From Campylobacterales bacterium (GTDB taxonomy: Bacteria > Campylobacterota > Campylobacteria > Campylobacterales > Sulfurovaceae), in NCBI GenBank assembly GCA_014763885.1, contig JACXUO010000003.1:83004-147003 (forward strand): 64,000 bases of DNA, written 5' to 3'. Below the pieces are notes generated by a model. It ran no database searches and had not been told where the DNA came from. It worked only from the letters and a program-made list of their open reading frames with translations. Shown one piece after another: positions 1-8,583 of this stretch (position 1 is its first letter; each line of letters begins with the position of its first letter). Position numbers and translations under genes: made by a program.

Positions 1-2
1 CT

Positions 3-830
3 ATCGAAAAGGCACAGAGCGGCTACTATCAGGACCTACTGATCAATTTTGTAACCGAATACGGGATGAACCTGATCGGCGCGATACTGATCTTCTATTT
101 TGGCAAGATCATCGCCAGGTCACTGGGCAGGCTCTCGAAGAGACTGATGCAGAGATATGAGGTCGATGCGATGCTCACCGATGTCGTACAGGCTACGATC
201 TACTATTCGCTCCTGATCGTTGTGATCATCGCTGCCCTGGGGCAGCTTGGCGTCGAGACGACCTCTTTTATGGCAATCCTCGGTGCGGCGGGTCTTGCGA
301 TCGGCCTGGCGCTCAAAGATACACTCTCCAATATCGGCGCGGCGGTGATCATCCTGATCTTCAGGCCCTTTAAGGTGGGGGACTACATCAGTGCCGGCGG
401 TGCAGAAGGGACGGTAGAGAGCATGAACCTCTTCAACACGACGATCAGCCCGGTGGACAACCGCACGATCATCGTGCCGAATGCGGCGATCACAAAAGGC
501 AATATCGTCAACTTCTCCAACAAACCGATGCGACGGGTCGACCATACGGTGGGGATAGGCTATGAGGATGATCTCAAAAAAGCCAAAGAGGTGCTCTACT
601 CTGTACTGAGAAGCAACCAGTATGCCCTCACCGATCCCGCTCCGCTCGTCGCCGTCAGCGAACTGGCAGACAGCAGCGTCAACTTCACCGTAAGGGTATG
701 GGTAAAATCCGAGGAGTACTGGAACGCCTACTATGAGGTAATCGAGCAGATCAAACTGGCGCTGGATGAACACGGTATCTCCATCCCCTATCCGCAAATG
801 GCCATCCATCCGAGCAGCACTTCCGCATGA
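3..830 (+). CDS. mscS: Small-conductance mechanosensitive channel (MscS family), 5' end outside window
   Basis: Pressure-gated inner-membrane channel that releases solutes on hypo-osmotic shock. The reading frame is open to the first bases of the window and the residues before the first ATG (position 66) look like MscS N-terminus, so the true start lies upstream. The visible part has the usual transmembrane helices, the Gly/Ala-rich pore helix TM3 (AILGAAGLAIGLALKDTLSN, from about position 266), then the beta domain (FRPFKVGDY, VPNAAI, NFSNKP) and the C-terminal alpha/beta domain ending in a PYPQM motif, as in E. coli MscS. Length and domain order fit a short MscS rather than the large MscK type. 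It converges with the next gene, 33 bases away. Confidence 0.93.
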   Translation: MEKAQSGYYQDLLINFVTEYGMNLIGAILIFYFGKIIARSLGRLSKRLMQRYEVDAMLTDVVQATIYYSLLIVVIIAALGQLGVETTSFMAILGAAGLAIGLALKDTLSNIGAAVIILIFRPFKVGDYISAGGAEGTVESMNLFNTTISPVDNRTIIVPNAAITKGNIVNFSNKPMRRVDHTVGIGYEDDLKKAKEVLYSVLRSNQYALTDPAPLVAVSELADSSVNFTVRVWVKSEEYWNAYYEVIEQIKLALDEHGISIPYPQMAIHPSSTSA

Positions 831-863
831 AGCGGCCTTCTGCCCGCGGCGCATACCCCGTTT

Positions 864-1457
864 TCATAAAGCAGGCGTTTTATCGATCTCTTCCCTGATC
901 TTTTTCAGTCGTTCCTGATACCCCTCCCCGTCACCGTATGCCAAATAGTTTTTATGGTACCGATGCCTGTATAACGTCTTTTTGGCATGTTTGATGGGAC
1001 AGAAGTAGAGTTCGGTCTTTGCCGCTATTTCAGCGGCATACTGCATCAGCCCATTAAAGTAGGAGCAATACATACAGTTAAACTTCTCGATGCAATTGAG
1101 ATAGCGAAGGTACTGCCGGTCAAAGACAATATAGTCGCTGCGCCTGACAAGTTTGAATCCGTAAATACGGAAGATCACGTGTAGGTAGATGAAAAGCGTC
1201 ATATCAAGCAGTGCGGCAGGGATGATCATCCCGTAGACAAAAGGCGAAGTGATCAGATGCAGCGGCGGGATCTCTGCAAAGAAACGGTAGAGCCCCTTCA
1301 TATTTTCACGCTGCTGTTTCAGCACACTCTCTTCAAACTTTACATACCCCTCCTTGATCTCGTAGGTGATATGTTTTTCCTGCGCCTCGATCTCGCTCTT
1401 CAGCTTCTCTTCCAGCGCTTCCATCTGCTCGATAATCTCCTGGATCTTCCTGTTCAT
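864..1457 (-). CDS. Hypothetical coiled-coil membrane-associated protein with Cys pairs
   Basis: I do not recognise a named family. The 197-residue protein starts with about 45 residues of charged heptad-like sequence (likely coiled coil). A hydrophobic stretch follows around residues 70-95 (ITSPFVYGMIIPAALLDMTL) that could span or insert in the membrane. The basic C-terminal half carries a CMYC pair and a nearby FCPIKHA segment, an arrangement that could bind metal. It lies downstream of a YgjP-like gene on the same strand (38 bases apart), so the two may be co-transcribed. Function unknown. That it is a real gene is supported by a clean start with an upstream purine-rich site and by the absence of a better frame on the other strand. 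Confidence 0.7.
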   Translation of the reverse strand: MNRKIQEIIEQMEALEEKLKSEIEAQEKHITYEIKEGYVKFEESVLKQQRENMKGLYRFFAEIPPLHLITSPFVYGMIIPAALLDMTLFIYLHVIFRIYGFKLVRRSDYIVFDRQYLRYLNCIEKFNCMYCSYFNGLMQYAAEIAAKTELYFCPIKHAKKTLYRHRYHKNYLAYGDGEGYQERLKKIREEIDKTPAL

Positions 1458-1495
1458 GCTCTGTTCCTTTATTTAGCTTCAGACATGATAGCATA

Positions 1496-1993
1496 TTAAT
1501 AGAGCTCTCCAAAATGCTCCCTGTAGATCAGATAGAGCCTCGTGTCAAACTCCAGCTGGTGATACTCCGGTTCCATATGGACACAGAGTTTGTAAAACGC
1601 CTTGTTGTGCTCTTTTTCCCTGAGGTGCGCCAACTCGTGTGCGACGATCATCCTCAAAAAAGCCTCGGGAGTTTTCTTGAAAAGGTTGGAGATGCGTATC
1701 TCATGTTTCGCCTTGAGCTTGCCGCCCTGCACCCGGGAGACGAAAGTATGCGTACCCAGCGCTTTGTTGATATCCCTGATCTTGGTGTCATAAAGGACCT
1801 TGGAGAGAGGGGCCGCATTTTTGAGTGCACCGTTTTTCATCTCCTGCACAAACCCGTAGAGTGCCTTGTCTGTGGTATAGGCATGGGTATCCGGGTAACG
1901 GGAAAGCAGGTAATCGCCCAGTTTTTCCTCTTCGATGAGTTTTCGCACCTGCGCCTTGAGTTGTGTGTTGTATCCGTCGATGTACTTTAGCAT
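1496..1993 (-). CDS. YgjP-like (DUF45) metal-dependent hydrolase
   Basis: Zincin-type metalloprotein of the YgjP/DUF45 family. The signature is a HELAH motif (VAHELAHLREKEHNKAFY), in which the two His of HExxH and a downstream His would bind zinc and the Glu would be catalytic. At 165 residues it is shorter than E. coli YgjP but keeps the C-terminal metal-binding half and the closing helix (YHQLEFDTRLYLIYREHF). The family's physiological substrate is not firmly established, so only hydrolase chemistry is claimed. It is divergent from the CitE-like gene with a very short intergenic region. Confidence 0.82.
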   Translation of the reverse strand: MLKYIDGYNTQLKAQVRKLIEEEKLGDYLLSRYPDTHAYTTDKALYGFVQEMKNGALKNAAPLSKVLYDTKIRDINKALGTHTFVSRVQGGKLKAKHEIRISNLFKKTPEAFLRMIVAHELAHLREKEHNKAFYKLCVHMEPEYHQLEFDTRLYLIYREHFGELY

Positions 1994-2059
1994 ATAGGAT
2001 TATAGCCTATGTTTATCTTAACGCGCCATAGTGTACAATTGGAAAAAAGGCAAACCGCT

Positions 2060-2989
2060 ATGATCTTTGAGAGCCTGGACTTTCTCGATACACTTCCGCT
2101 TGAAGCCTACAGCAAGCACTTCGGTAGATCCTATAAACCCAGAAACACCTCACGTACCTTCCGCTCCAACATGATGCTCAACCCGCTCCAACTGAAACAT
2201 CTCAACCGCATTGATTGCAGCGATGCGGATATGATCACCCTCAACCTTGAGGATGCCATCGCCCCAAGCCGAAAAAAAGAGGCGCTCTACAACATCGCAC
2301 TCTTCGTTTCGCATATGCACACCTCCAACAGTTTCATTATCGTACGTACGAACCCTCTGGGAGAAGGCGGTGAAGAGGAGATCGCATTTCTGAACGATTT
2401 CGGCTTTGATGCGGTACGGGTAGCCAAGGTAAAAAACGAGCTGGAGATCGCACGTGCCCTTACCCTCCTCTCCCCGGATAAAGAGCTGCATATCTCCCTG
2501 GAGACCAAAGAAGCCTACCAGAATCTGAGCCGTCTGCGGATTGATGAACGTTTTACGGTAGCCAACCTCGGTATCCTTGATCTTCTTACTTCACTGGGGC
2601 TTCCCCAGTCTATCGTCAGGCTCGGCAACCCGACGATAGACTACATCCTCGGCAAGTTCCTTGTCGATGCGAAAACCGCCGGGATCCACCCGATCTCTTT
2701 TATGTTCCAGGAGTACAATGACACCGAAACCTTCAGAGCCTGGTGCGAACATGAGAGGATGATGGGCTTTGAGAGCAAAGCCTGCATGGGGCCCAAACAG
2801 GTGGCTATTGCCAATGAAGTCTTCGGTATAGACCAGGCAACTATTCAGCGGGCCAGAGATATCAAAAAAGTTTTTGAAGCCCATGCCGCTCACGGGGAAA
2901 ACGGCTTTATGGATGAGACCTACGGCTTTATCGACGAACCGATCTACCGTGATGCGCTTCTTGTGCTCAATCAGCAAAAGGAAATATAA
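2060..2989 (+). CDS. HpcH/HpaI aldolase / CitE-like citrate lyase beta family protein
   Basis: TIM-barrel lyase of the HpcH/HpaI/CitE superfamily, which makes or breaks C-C bonds of CoA thioesters or small oxo-acids using a divalent metal. Visible signatures are the NLEDAI segment (metal-binding Asp/Glu region), VRTNP, a glutamate-containing strand (ISLETKEA) and the C-terminal GFESKACMGPKQV segment typical of CitE-like proteins. The start is placed at 2060 because AAAAGG precedes it by about nine bases; an in-frame ATG at 2009 would add 17 residues without family similarity. The exact substrate (citryl-CoA, malyl-CoA or other) cannot be read from sequence. The stop overlaps the start of the transglycosylase gene by one base, implying translational coupling. 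Confidence 0.8.
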   Translation: MIFESLDFLDTLPLEAYSKHFGRSYKPRNTSRTFRSNMMLNPLQLKHLNRIDCSDADMITLNLEDAIAPSRKKEALYNIALFVSHMHTSNSFIIVRTNPLGEGGEEEIAFLNDFGFDAVRVAKVKNELEIARALTLLSPDKELHISLETKEAYQNLSRLRIDERFTVANLGILDLLTSLGLPQSIVRLGNPTIDYILGKFLVDAKTAGIHPISFMFQEYNDTETFRAWCEHERMMGFESKACMGPKQVAIANEVFGIDQATIQRARDIKKVFEAHAAHGENGFMDETYGFIDEPIYRDALLVLNQQKEI

Positions 2990-4008
2990 TGCTGCAGATC
3001 CTTGTTATCTTGATGCTTCCGTTTATCCTTCTGGCCAATGAGGATCGGCCTCCCATCCCCTATGATTTCCTTGCGAAAAAAGAGGCACAGCAATTCATCC
3101 GGCAGATGGTCAAAAAGCACGACTTTGAAAGCAGCGACCTCAAGCGTCTGCTGGAAGATGCAAAACTTGACAGAGATACCCTGGCTAGATATACGGGCAG
3201 ATACAGGAAAAATACGACCGTAGGGAGCTGGCAGCGGTTCAAGGCCCATGTCCTGGATCCTGATTCGCTTGAAAAAGCCGAAAAGTTCAAAAAAAAGTAT
3301 GCCAGGATACTCAAAAAAGCTGAAGAGGAGTATCATGTCGATGCGGAGTATATCGTAGGGTTCATCGGCGTAGAGAGCAAGTTCGGGGAGTATACCGGAG
3401 AGTACCGGCTGCTTGACTCGCTTGCTACGCTGGCATTTCACAAAAACCGTATGCAGAAGTTTTTCAGATCCGAGCTTGAGCACTTTTTTCTGATGTGCCG
3501 CGAAGAGGGTTTTGACCCCTGCCGGCTCAAAGGATCATTTGCAGGCGCGATGGGGGTGGTGCAGCAGATCCCTTCTGTCTACCGTAAATACGGGATGGAC
3601 TACAACGGTGACGGGAAGAAAGATCCCTGGTCTGCGGAGGACGGTATCGGGATCATCGCAAGGTTCATGCATAAAAACGGATGGAAAGAGGATGCACAGG
3701 TAGCCGTCAGGGCAGACTATAAAGGAAAGCGCTACAAGGGGCTTAAGACAGGCTACAAAACCTCCTATACCCTCTCCAAACTGAGAAGCTTCGGTATCAC
3801 ACCAAAGACTCACTACAGATACACAAAGGCCAGACTCATCAAGCTCACCGATAAAGCATCTGACGAACTCTGGCTGGGGGCTCCCAACTTCAGGATCCTC
3901 ATCAGGTACAACCCGAGCTCCGACTATGCCATGGCGATCCACAAGATCGCGCAGCATATCAGGCACACTAAAGGATCAGATACGTTTTTTCAAAGGATTT
4001 TTGACTGA
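2989..4008 (+). CDS. mltB: Lytic murein transglycosylase, MltB family
   Basis: Cleaves the MurNAc-GlcNAc bond of peptidoglycan, giving 1,6-anhydro-muropeptides. An N-terminal hydrophobic signal (LQILVILMLPFILLA) exports it. There is no clear lipobox, so it may be periplasmic. The catalytic Glu lies in GFIGVESKFGEYTG (about residue 127), followed by LLDSLATLAF and SFAGAMGVVQQIPS, all family hallmarks. A DYNGDGKKDPW loop resembles the EF-hand-like calcium site of MltB/Slt35. At 339 residues it has normal length. Its last 41 bases overlap the convergent GGDEF/EAL gene. It is translationally coupled to the CitE-like gene upstream, an association with no obvious functional reason. Confidence 0.9.
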   Translation: MLQILVILMLPFILLANEDRPPIPYDFLAKKEAQQFIRQMVKKHDFESSDLKRLLEDAKLDRDTLARYTGRYRKNTTVGSWQRFKAHVLDPDSLEKAEKFKKKYARILKKAEEEYHVDAEYIVGFIGVESKFGEYTGEYRLLDSLATLAFHKNRMQKFFRSELEHFFLMCREEGFDPCRLKGSFAGAMGVVQQIPSVYRKYGMDYNGDGKKDPWSAEDGIGIIARFMHKNGWKEDAQVAVRADYKGKRYKGLKTGYKTSYTLSKLRSFGITPKTHYRYTKARLIKLTDKASDELWLGAPNFRILIRYNPSSDYAMAIHKIAQHIRHTKGSDTFFQRIFD

Positions 4009-5815
4009 GCGGTTTGGAAAAATAGAACCCCTGATAGGCAAAACAGCCATAATACGCCAGCAGATCGAACTGCGCTTTCGTCTCTATCCCCTCTATCACG
4101 ACTTTGAGCCCGAAGTTTTGCGCGATAGAGACGATCGTAGTCACCATCACCTGGTCTGCCGTACTTTCATTGAAATGGTCGATAAAGCTCTTGTCTATCT
4201 TCAGCTCATCCACGTTCAGTCTCCTGAGATAGTTCAACGAAGAGTATCCCGTACCAAAATCATCCATAGAAAGAGAGATACCGAGTGCCTTAAGGGCTGA
4301 GAGTATCTTGATGACCTTCCCGATATCTTCCGCCAACACACTCTCAGTGATCTCAAAGACGATCTTATGCCGTTCCTCCTTCTCCAGGTATTTTTCCATC
4401 AGCCCGTCAACCTTCTTTAGAAAATCTGTGTAAAAAAGCTGTCTTACACTGATATTGATCGAAAACTGCCGGATATCGTATCCCTGGTCCAGCCATGCTC
4501 GAAAGGTTTTTAATGACTCCTCCAGAACATACTCCCCCAGTTCGATGATCATACCTGTGTTCTCCGCTATCGGTATGAACTCATGGGGGCAGATAAGCCC
4601 CAGTTCCGGATCTTTCCACCGGCTAAGGACTTCACACCCCACAAGATGTTGATCTCCATCGACTTGAGGCTGGAAATAGATCTCTATCCTCTTTTCCTTC
4701 AACGCCAGATGCAGATTCTGCTCTATGAGGAGTTTCCTCTCTACACGGTTTGCCAATGCGCGGTTGAAGAGGATGATGCCATCCCTGCCAAGTGCTTTCG
4801 CTTCGTACATCGCGATATCAGCCTCTTTGAGAAAACTCTGGCCATCCATCTTTGTGTCGTCGACTTTACTTACCCCTATACTTGCATTGATATAGAGGTG
4901 GTGATGGTCAATGCGATAGGGCTCTTTCAGCTTCAGAAGCAATTTTTCAGCGAACACTTCTATATCACTGATAGAGACACCGGTGTCAAAATCTCTGCTG
5001 ACCACTACGAACTCATCACCGCCAAGCCTTGCCACCACATGAGCCTGTCGACAGAACAGACCGATACGCCTTGCCACCTCCTGAAGCAGAAGATCCCCTA
5101 CATCGTGTCCAAGCGAATCATTGATCGTTTTAAAATGGTCGAGGTCTATGAGCAGGATATAGGCTCTCTTTTTCGTGACAGCAAGCCTCTCTACCAGGGA
5201 CTCCATGTATTCGATAAAGTAGCGCCTGTTATGAAGGCCGGTCAACACATCATGCTGTGCATTGTAATAGCTTGTTTCCAGAAGTTTATAGGTGTTGTTC
5301 GATGCATAAAGCAGTACGCCCAAAAAGATCAGGGAAAAAAGGGAAAGCACATAACCGTACCAGGTGTCTATCAGCCCAAAATAGATACTCAGAGGAGCCA
5401 TCAGGACCACCAATATGGGCACAAACATCTTCCGGTCAGAGACCAGCAATGTCGAAGCAACAACGGAAGCCCCGAGCTGTGTAAAGATCGCTATATAATG
5501 AAGATGATGTTCTGTCTCTGTAGAATAGAGCAGAAAAGCAGCCATCCATGTACCGAAAATAAGATACATAAACAGAACCACCTGCCGATACCATCGCGAG
5601 AGTGCATCGTGATCCATCTTTTTTTGTATAAACCCGCGCTCCAGATGTATCCCGTAAATCGAGATAGAGACCATCGAGAGATACCATACCGATGCGGAAA
5701 AAAAGAGCCCGAAGAGATATCCGAAATATAGATACACCAGACCGGGGATCAAAGAGAGCCAGACCAGAAGCCTGATCTGCTGTTGAAAGAATGTATAATA
5801 TTTTTGTTGTTTCAT
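3968..5815 (-). CDS. Membrane GGDEF-EAL cyclic-di-GMP protein
   Basis: Predicted dual enzyme making (GGDEF) and degrading (EAL) cyclic-di-GMP. About six hydrophobic segments fill residues 15-172. The GGDEF domain follows (ARLGGDEF, residues 262-269, catalytic motif intact), then the EAL domain, where the signature reads EVLSR (residue 395 on) instead of EALxR but keeps the Glu. DDFGTGYSSL and the downstream LKIDKSFI segment are conserved, so both activities look possible. The inhibitory I-site RxxD ahead of GGDEF reads RQAH (256-259), so product inhibition is probably lost. It lies 42 bases downstream of the ModE-family gene on the same strand, suggesting one transcript. No periplasmic sensor domain is evident, so the membrane segment itself may sense the signal. 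Confidence 0.9.
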   Translation of the reverse strand: MKQQKYYTFFQQQIRLLVWLSLIPGLVYLYFGYLFGLFFSASVWYLSMVSISIYGIHLERGFIQKKMDHDALSRWYRQVVLFMYLIFGTWMAAFLLYSTETEHHLHYIAIFTQLGASVVASTLLVSDRKMFVPILVVLMAPLSIYFGLIDTWYGYVLSLFSLIFLGVLLYASNNTYKLLETSYYNAQHDVLTGLHNRRYFIEYMESLVERLAVTKKRAYILLIDLDHFKTINDSLGHDVGDLLLQEVARRIGLFCRQAHVVARLGGDEFVVVSRDFDTGVSISDIEVFAEKLLLKLKEPYRIDHHHLYINASIGVSKVDDTKMDGQSFLKEADIAMYEAKALGRDGIILFNRALANRVERKLLIEQNLHLALKEKRIEIYFQPQVDGDQHLVGCEVLSRWKDPELGLICPHEFIPIAENTGMIIELGEYVLEESLKTFRAWLDQGYDIRQFSINISVRQLFYTDFLKKVDGLMEKYLEKEERHKIVFEITESVLAEDIGKVIKILSALKALGISLSMDDFGTGYSSLNYLRRLNVDELKIDKSFIDHFNESTADQVMVTTIVSIAQNFGLKVVIEGIETKAQFDLLAYYGCFAYQGFYFSKPLSQKSFEKTYLIL

Positions 5816-5857
5816 CTTTTCATTTATCTTGTAGAAGCATCTGCAGGAGAAGAGAAA

Positions 5858-6637
5858 CTACTTGCCGATCATGATATCCGTAGCTTTGATGACCGCACAC
5901 ACCTTGCTGCCAGGCGCAATCTTAAGAGCCTCAACCGACTCTTTCGTCACCACCGCAACAATCCTGTCAATATCCCCCATAGAGAGAACAACTTCTGCAT
6001 TGACCTTGCCTGCATGTATGCTCTCTACGGTGCTCTCAAATTTATTTTGTGCACTGATATGTATCTCACCTGTAGCCAAAAGTACCGAAGTCGCCTTGAA
6101 AATAGCCGTGATATCATCACCTTTATCCAGCCCCAAAGATTCGACTGCATTGTTGGTGATGATGGAAACCAACCTATTCCCGCTTTTAAGCTGAACATGA
6201 AGCTGTGTATTGACTGCCCCCTTGATGATCCTCTCTATCGTCCCGGAAAGCTGGTTTCTTGCGCTGATCTGCATGGAGAGCCTTCCTATCGTTTTAAGGG
6301 TACCTTTGTCAACATCAGTCACCTGTTTCAGCCTTTCCAGGAAACGTTTTTGTTCCTCCTTCAGTATGCTGTAGGTCTTCAGCAGGTTTTCCCCGTACTC
6401 GGTCAGCGTGGTTCCTCCGCCGCCTTTTCCCCCGGTCTCCCTGGATACGATAGGGGTATGGGAGAGGTTATTCATCGTATCGACCGCATCCCAGGCAGCC
6501 TTATAGCTCATCGGTACTGCTTTGGCGGCCTTGGAAATGGAACCATGTTGCTTGATAGCGTTGAGAAGTTGAATTCTTTTTTCAAGCAAAAAAGGCTGGT
6601 CTGACAGCTCCAGCGTAAGATTGGATGTAAGCTCCAT
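5858..6637 (-). CDS. modE: ModE-family molybdate-responsive transcriptional regulator
   Basis: DNA-binding regulator that senses molybdate or tungstate. The N-terminal winged helix has the ModE signature (GSISKAAKAVPMSYKAAWDA, then a Gly-rich GGKGGGG wing). It is followed by two Mop/TOBE oxyanion-binding domains (from about residues 125 and 195, each beginning with an ISA/NxF-type strand). At 259 residues it is full length. No modABC transporter or molybdopterin gene is visible nearby; instead it precedes a GGDEF/EAL gene, which hints that molybdate status could be coupled to cyclic-di-GMP. That coupling is inference only. Confidence 0.9.
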   Translation of the reverse strand: MELTSNLTLELSDQPFLLEKRIQLLNAIKQHGSISKAAKAVPMSYKAAWDAVDTMNNLSHTPIVSRETGGKGGGGTTLTEYGENLLKTYSILKEEQKRFLERLKQVTDVDKGTLKTIGRLSMQISARNQLSGTIERIIKGAVNTQLHVQLKSGNRLVSIITNNAVESLGLDKGDDITAIFKATSVLLATGEIHISAQNKFESTVESIHAGKVNAEVVLSMGDIDRIVAVVTKESVEALKIAPGSKVCAVIKATDIMIGK

Positions 6638-6795
6638 ATATCTTCCTTATACGAATAGACTATGATTATTATATAGCAATAATTTTAACTTCACATGATC
6701 TCCTATACGATATTTTACCGGTCAAGGAGAGGTCAATGCACCTCATAAAAGAGAGAGACAAAAAACGGAAAAGAGAGCCCGCCTGATCCTAAAAG

Positions 6796-7323
6796 CTAGG
6801 TGAGTTCAGTCAGTAACTTTTTCAGCAGATTTTCAAGCGTAGCCTGTTCGCTCTCTTCGAGTTTGGACAAAACTTCCGTGTTGATCTTCACTACGTCCCC
6901 AAACGCATCAGAGACAAGCTTTTTCCCCTCTCTGCTCAGTGACACAAGCAGACTTCTCTTGTCCTTTTGAGACGGTATCCTTTTGATCAAACCTTTCTCT
7001 TCGAGTTTTTTAAGCAGCTTTGTCATACCGCCCGAAGAGAAGATCATACTCTCATATAGATTGGTAGGGCTCATCGGTTCGATATGACACAGCAAGGTCA
7101 TTAAAACATCAAACTCCGATGTCGAGAGATTGTATTTTGCAGAGAACATTTTCTCTTTTTTTTCGCTGAAAAGTTTATTGACAAGTACAAGGGGCAGCCC
7201 TATATTTACCAACATTTTAGAGTCCGGATATTGATCAGCCAGGTTCTCTTCAAAAAACCTGCGCTTCTCTTCAATAAAAGCTAACATATCCTGTTTCATC
7301 TGACTGCCCTGTATCTCTTTCAA
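6796..7323 (-). CDS. MarR-family regulator of the adjacent RND efflux operon
   Basis: Winged-helix repressor of the MarR family, 175 residues. The core reads YNLSTSEFDVLMTLL, then the recognition region (SSGGMTKLLKKLEEKGLIKR) and the basic wing (SQKDKRSLLVSLSREG), all typical. An N-terminal extension of about 40 residues may help dimerisation. It is divergent from the efflux operon across a 129-base region that holds two palindromes fitting a MarR dimer. It therefore probably represses the pump genes, and perhaps itself, until a ligand binds. The inducer is unknown. Confidence 0.9.
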   Translation of the reverse strand: MKEIQGSQMKQDMLAFIEEKRRFFEENLADQYPDSKMLVNIGLPLVLVNKLFSEKKEKMFSAKYNLSTSEFDVLMTLLCHIEPMSPTNLYESMIFSSGGMTKLLKKLEEKGLIKRIPSQKDKRSLLVSLSREGKKLVSDAFGDVVKINTEVLSKLEESEQATLENLLKKLLTELT

Positions 7324-7376
7324 ATCGTCTTTCTGTGAAAATTGTATAATAAATTAGATAATAGCTTGATTTAATC

Positions 7377-7392
7377 ATCTTTCTAGAAAGAT
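7377..7392. promoter_or_regulatory. Palindromic operator 1 for the MarR regulator
   Basis: Perfect 16-base palindrome ATCTTTCTAGAAAGAT in the divergent marR/efflux region. It is nearly identical to a second copy whose centre is 36 bases away. Two copies of one palindrome between a MarR gene and the pump operon are the expected arrangement of MarR operators. Binding itself is inferred. Confidence 0.75.
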
Positions 7393-7412
7393 AATTTAAG
7401 CCAAGTAATGAT

Positions 7413-7428
7413 ATCTTTCCAGAAAGAT
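7413..7428. promoter_or_regulatory. Palindromic operator 2 for the MarR regulator
   Basis: ATCTTTCCAGAAAGAT, the same palindrome as operator 1 with one central base changed. It lies just upstream of the CAGGAG ribosome site of the membrane fusion protein gene. This placement argues that the gene starts at 7453 and not at the in-frame ATG at 7408, which would put the operator inside the coding region. Confidence 0.75.
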
Positions 7429-7452
7429 AAATATCACCATACAGGAGTCAAT

Positions 7453-8583
7453 ATGGAACCGATCAAAACAAGGTGCTTCTACGGCATACTTTTGTGCACA
7501 CTCTTATTGGGGTTGAGCGGATGCAGCGACAATGAGAATGACAATCACGCGCAGGCACCACAGGCGAAGAAGATGCCACCTCTGCCTGTAGCCGTCTATC
7601 AGGTACGCTACAAAGATGCCGTGATAGAAAAAACCTATCCGGCTGCCATCAATGCCTATGAAAAGGTGGATATCGTAGCGAGGGTTTCGGGTATCCTTGA
7701 GCAAAAACATTTTACTGAAGGGGCTTTTGTCAAAAAAGGTGACCCTCTTTACACCATCGAACAGGATATCTACCAGGCAAAACTCGAAACTGCACAGGCG
7801 GGACTGGAGAAAGCCCGGTCAACGCTCCAGAGGGCCGAAAAAGACTGGCAGAGAGCCAAGGCACTCCAGAAAACAAACGCTATCAGCCAAAAAGAGATCG
7901 ATGCCTATCTCTATGAGTACACCAATGCCAAGGCGGAGCTCTCCACGGCAAAGGCAAACCTGAAACAGGCGCAGATCGAATTTGACTATACGGTCATCAA
8001 AGCGCCGATCAACGGCATCGCAGGGATCAAAAAACAGGATATCGGCAACTATATCCAGGCAGGCTCGGAGAGCTCCATGCTGACGACTGTTACCAATACC
8101 GATCCACTTCACCTGGAGTTCTCCCTCCCGAAAAGCGATGTCAAGCTTTATCTGTCACAGATCAAAAAACCCGGAACGGTGATCAAACTCCTTGACCGGC
8201 AGAACAACGAATCCGAGCAAAACGGAACGATCGATTTCATCGCTCCGGAGATCGACCAGAACACCAACACACTCCTGATCAGAGCAAAAATCGACAACAA
8301 AGACGGCAAGCTGCTGGCAGGAGATTTTGTCAAGGTAAGCATCAAGGGGCTGATCACTCCAAATACGGCAGTAATCCCCGAAGAAGCACTTCTCCAGACG
8401 CCAAACGGTGCGATGGTCTATGTCGTTGAGGATGGTACTGCCAAAATAAGACCCATTAAAACCGATATCCTCACCAAAGAGGGGATCATCGTCAAAAGCG
8501 GGCTCAAAGAGGGAGAGAAGATCATTGTCAACAATATCCCGAAAGTACGGCCGAATGCCAAAGTCGTTGAGATGGGGAAATAG
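7453..8583 (+). CDS. RND efflux periplasmic adaptor (membrane fusion lipoprotein)
   Basis: Periplasmic adaptor (AcrA/MexA type) linking the inner-membrane RND pump to the outer-membrane channel. The N-terminus is a lipoprotein signal with lipobox LSGC. It is followed by the lipoyl half-motif (VDIVARVSGILEQKHFTEGAFVKKGDPLY region), an alpha-helical hairpin (about residues 95-165), the second lipoyl half (APINGIAGIKKQDIGNYIQA), a beta barrel and a membrane-proximal domain. The start at 7453 has a CAGGAG site five bases upstream. It is the first gene of a three-gene operon; its stop is immediately followed by the start of the pump gene. Confidence 0.93.
   Translation: MEPIKTRCFYGILLCTLLLGLSGCSDNENDNHAQAPQAKKMPPLPVAVYQVRYKDAVIEKTYPAAINAYEKVDIVARVSGILEQKHFTEGAFVKKGDPLYTIEQDIYQAKLETAQAGLEKARSTLQRAEKDWQRAKALQKTNAISQKEIDAYLYEYTNAKAELSTAKANLKQAQIEFDYTVIKAPINGIAGIKKQDIGNYIQAGSESSMLTTVTNTDPLHLEFSLPKSDVKLYLSQIKKPGTVIKLLDRQNNESEQNGTIDFIAPEIDQNTNTLLIRAKIDNKDGKLLAGDFVKVSIKGLITPNTAVIPEEALLQTPNGAMVYVVEDGTAKIRPIKTDILTKEGIIVKSGLKEGEKIIVNNIPKVRPNAKVVEMGK

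Noticed and set aside
120..854. 244-codon open frame opposite mscS
   Set aside because: Antisense to a clear MscS gene, with no recognisable protein features; a by-product of codon bias.
4583..5731. 382-codon open frame opposite the GGDEF/EAL gene
   Set aside because: The sense strand encodes intact GGDEF and EAL motifs; the antisense product has no family features.
7408..7452. Upstream ATG for the efflux adaptor gene
   Set aside because: It would place the second operator inside the coding region and bury the lipoprotein signal; the ATG at 7453 has a proper ribosome site.
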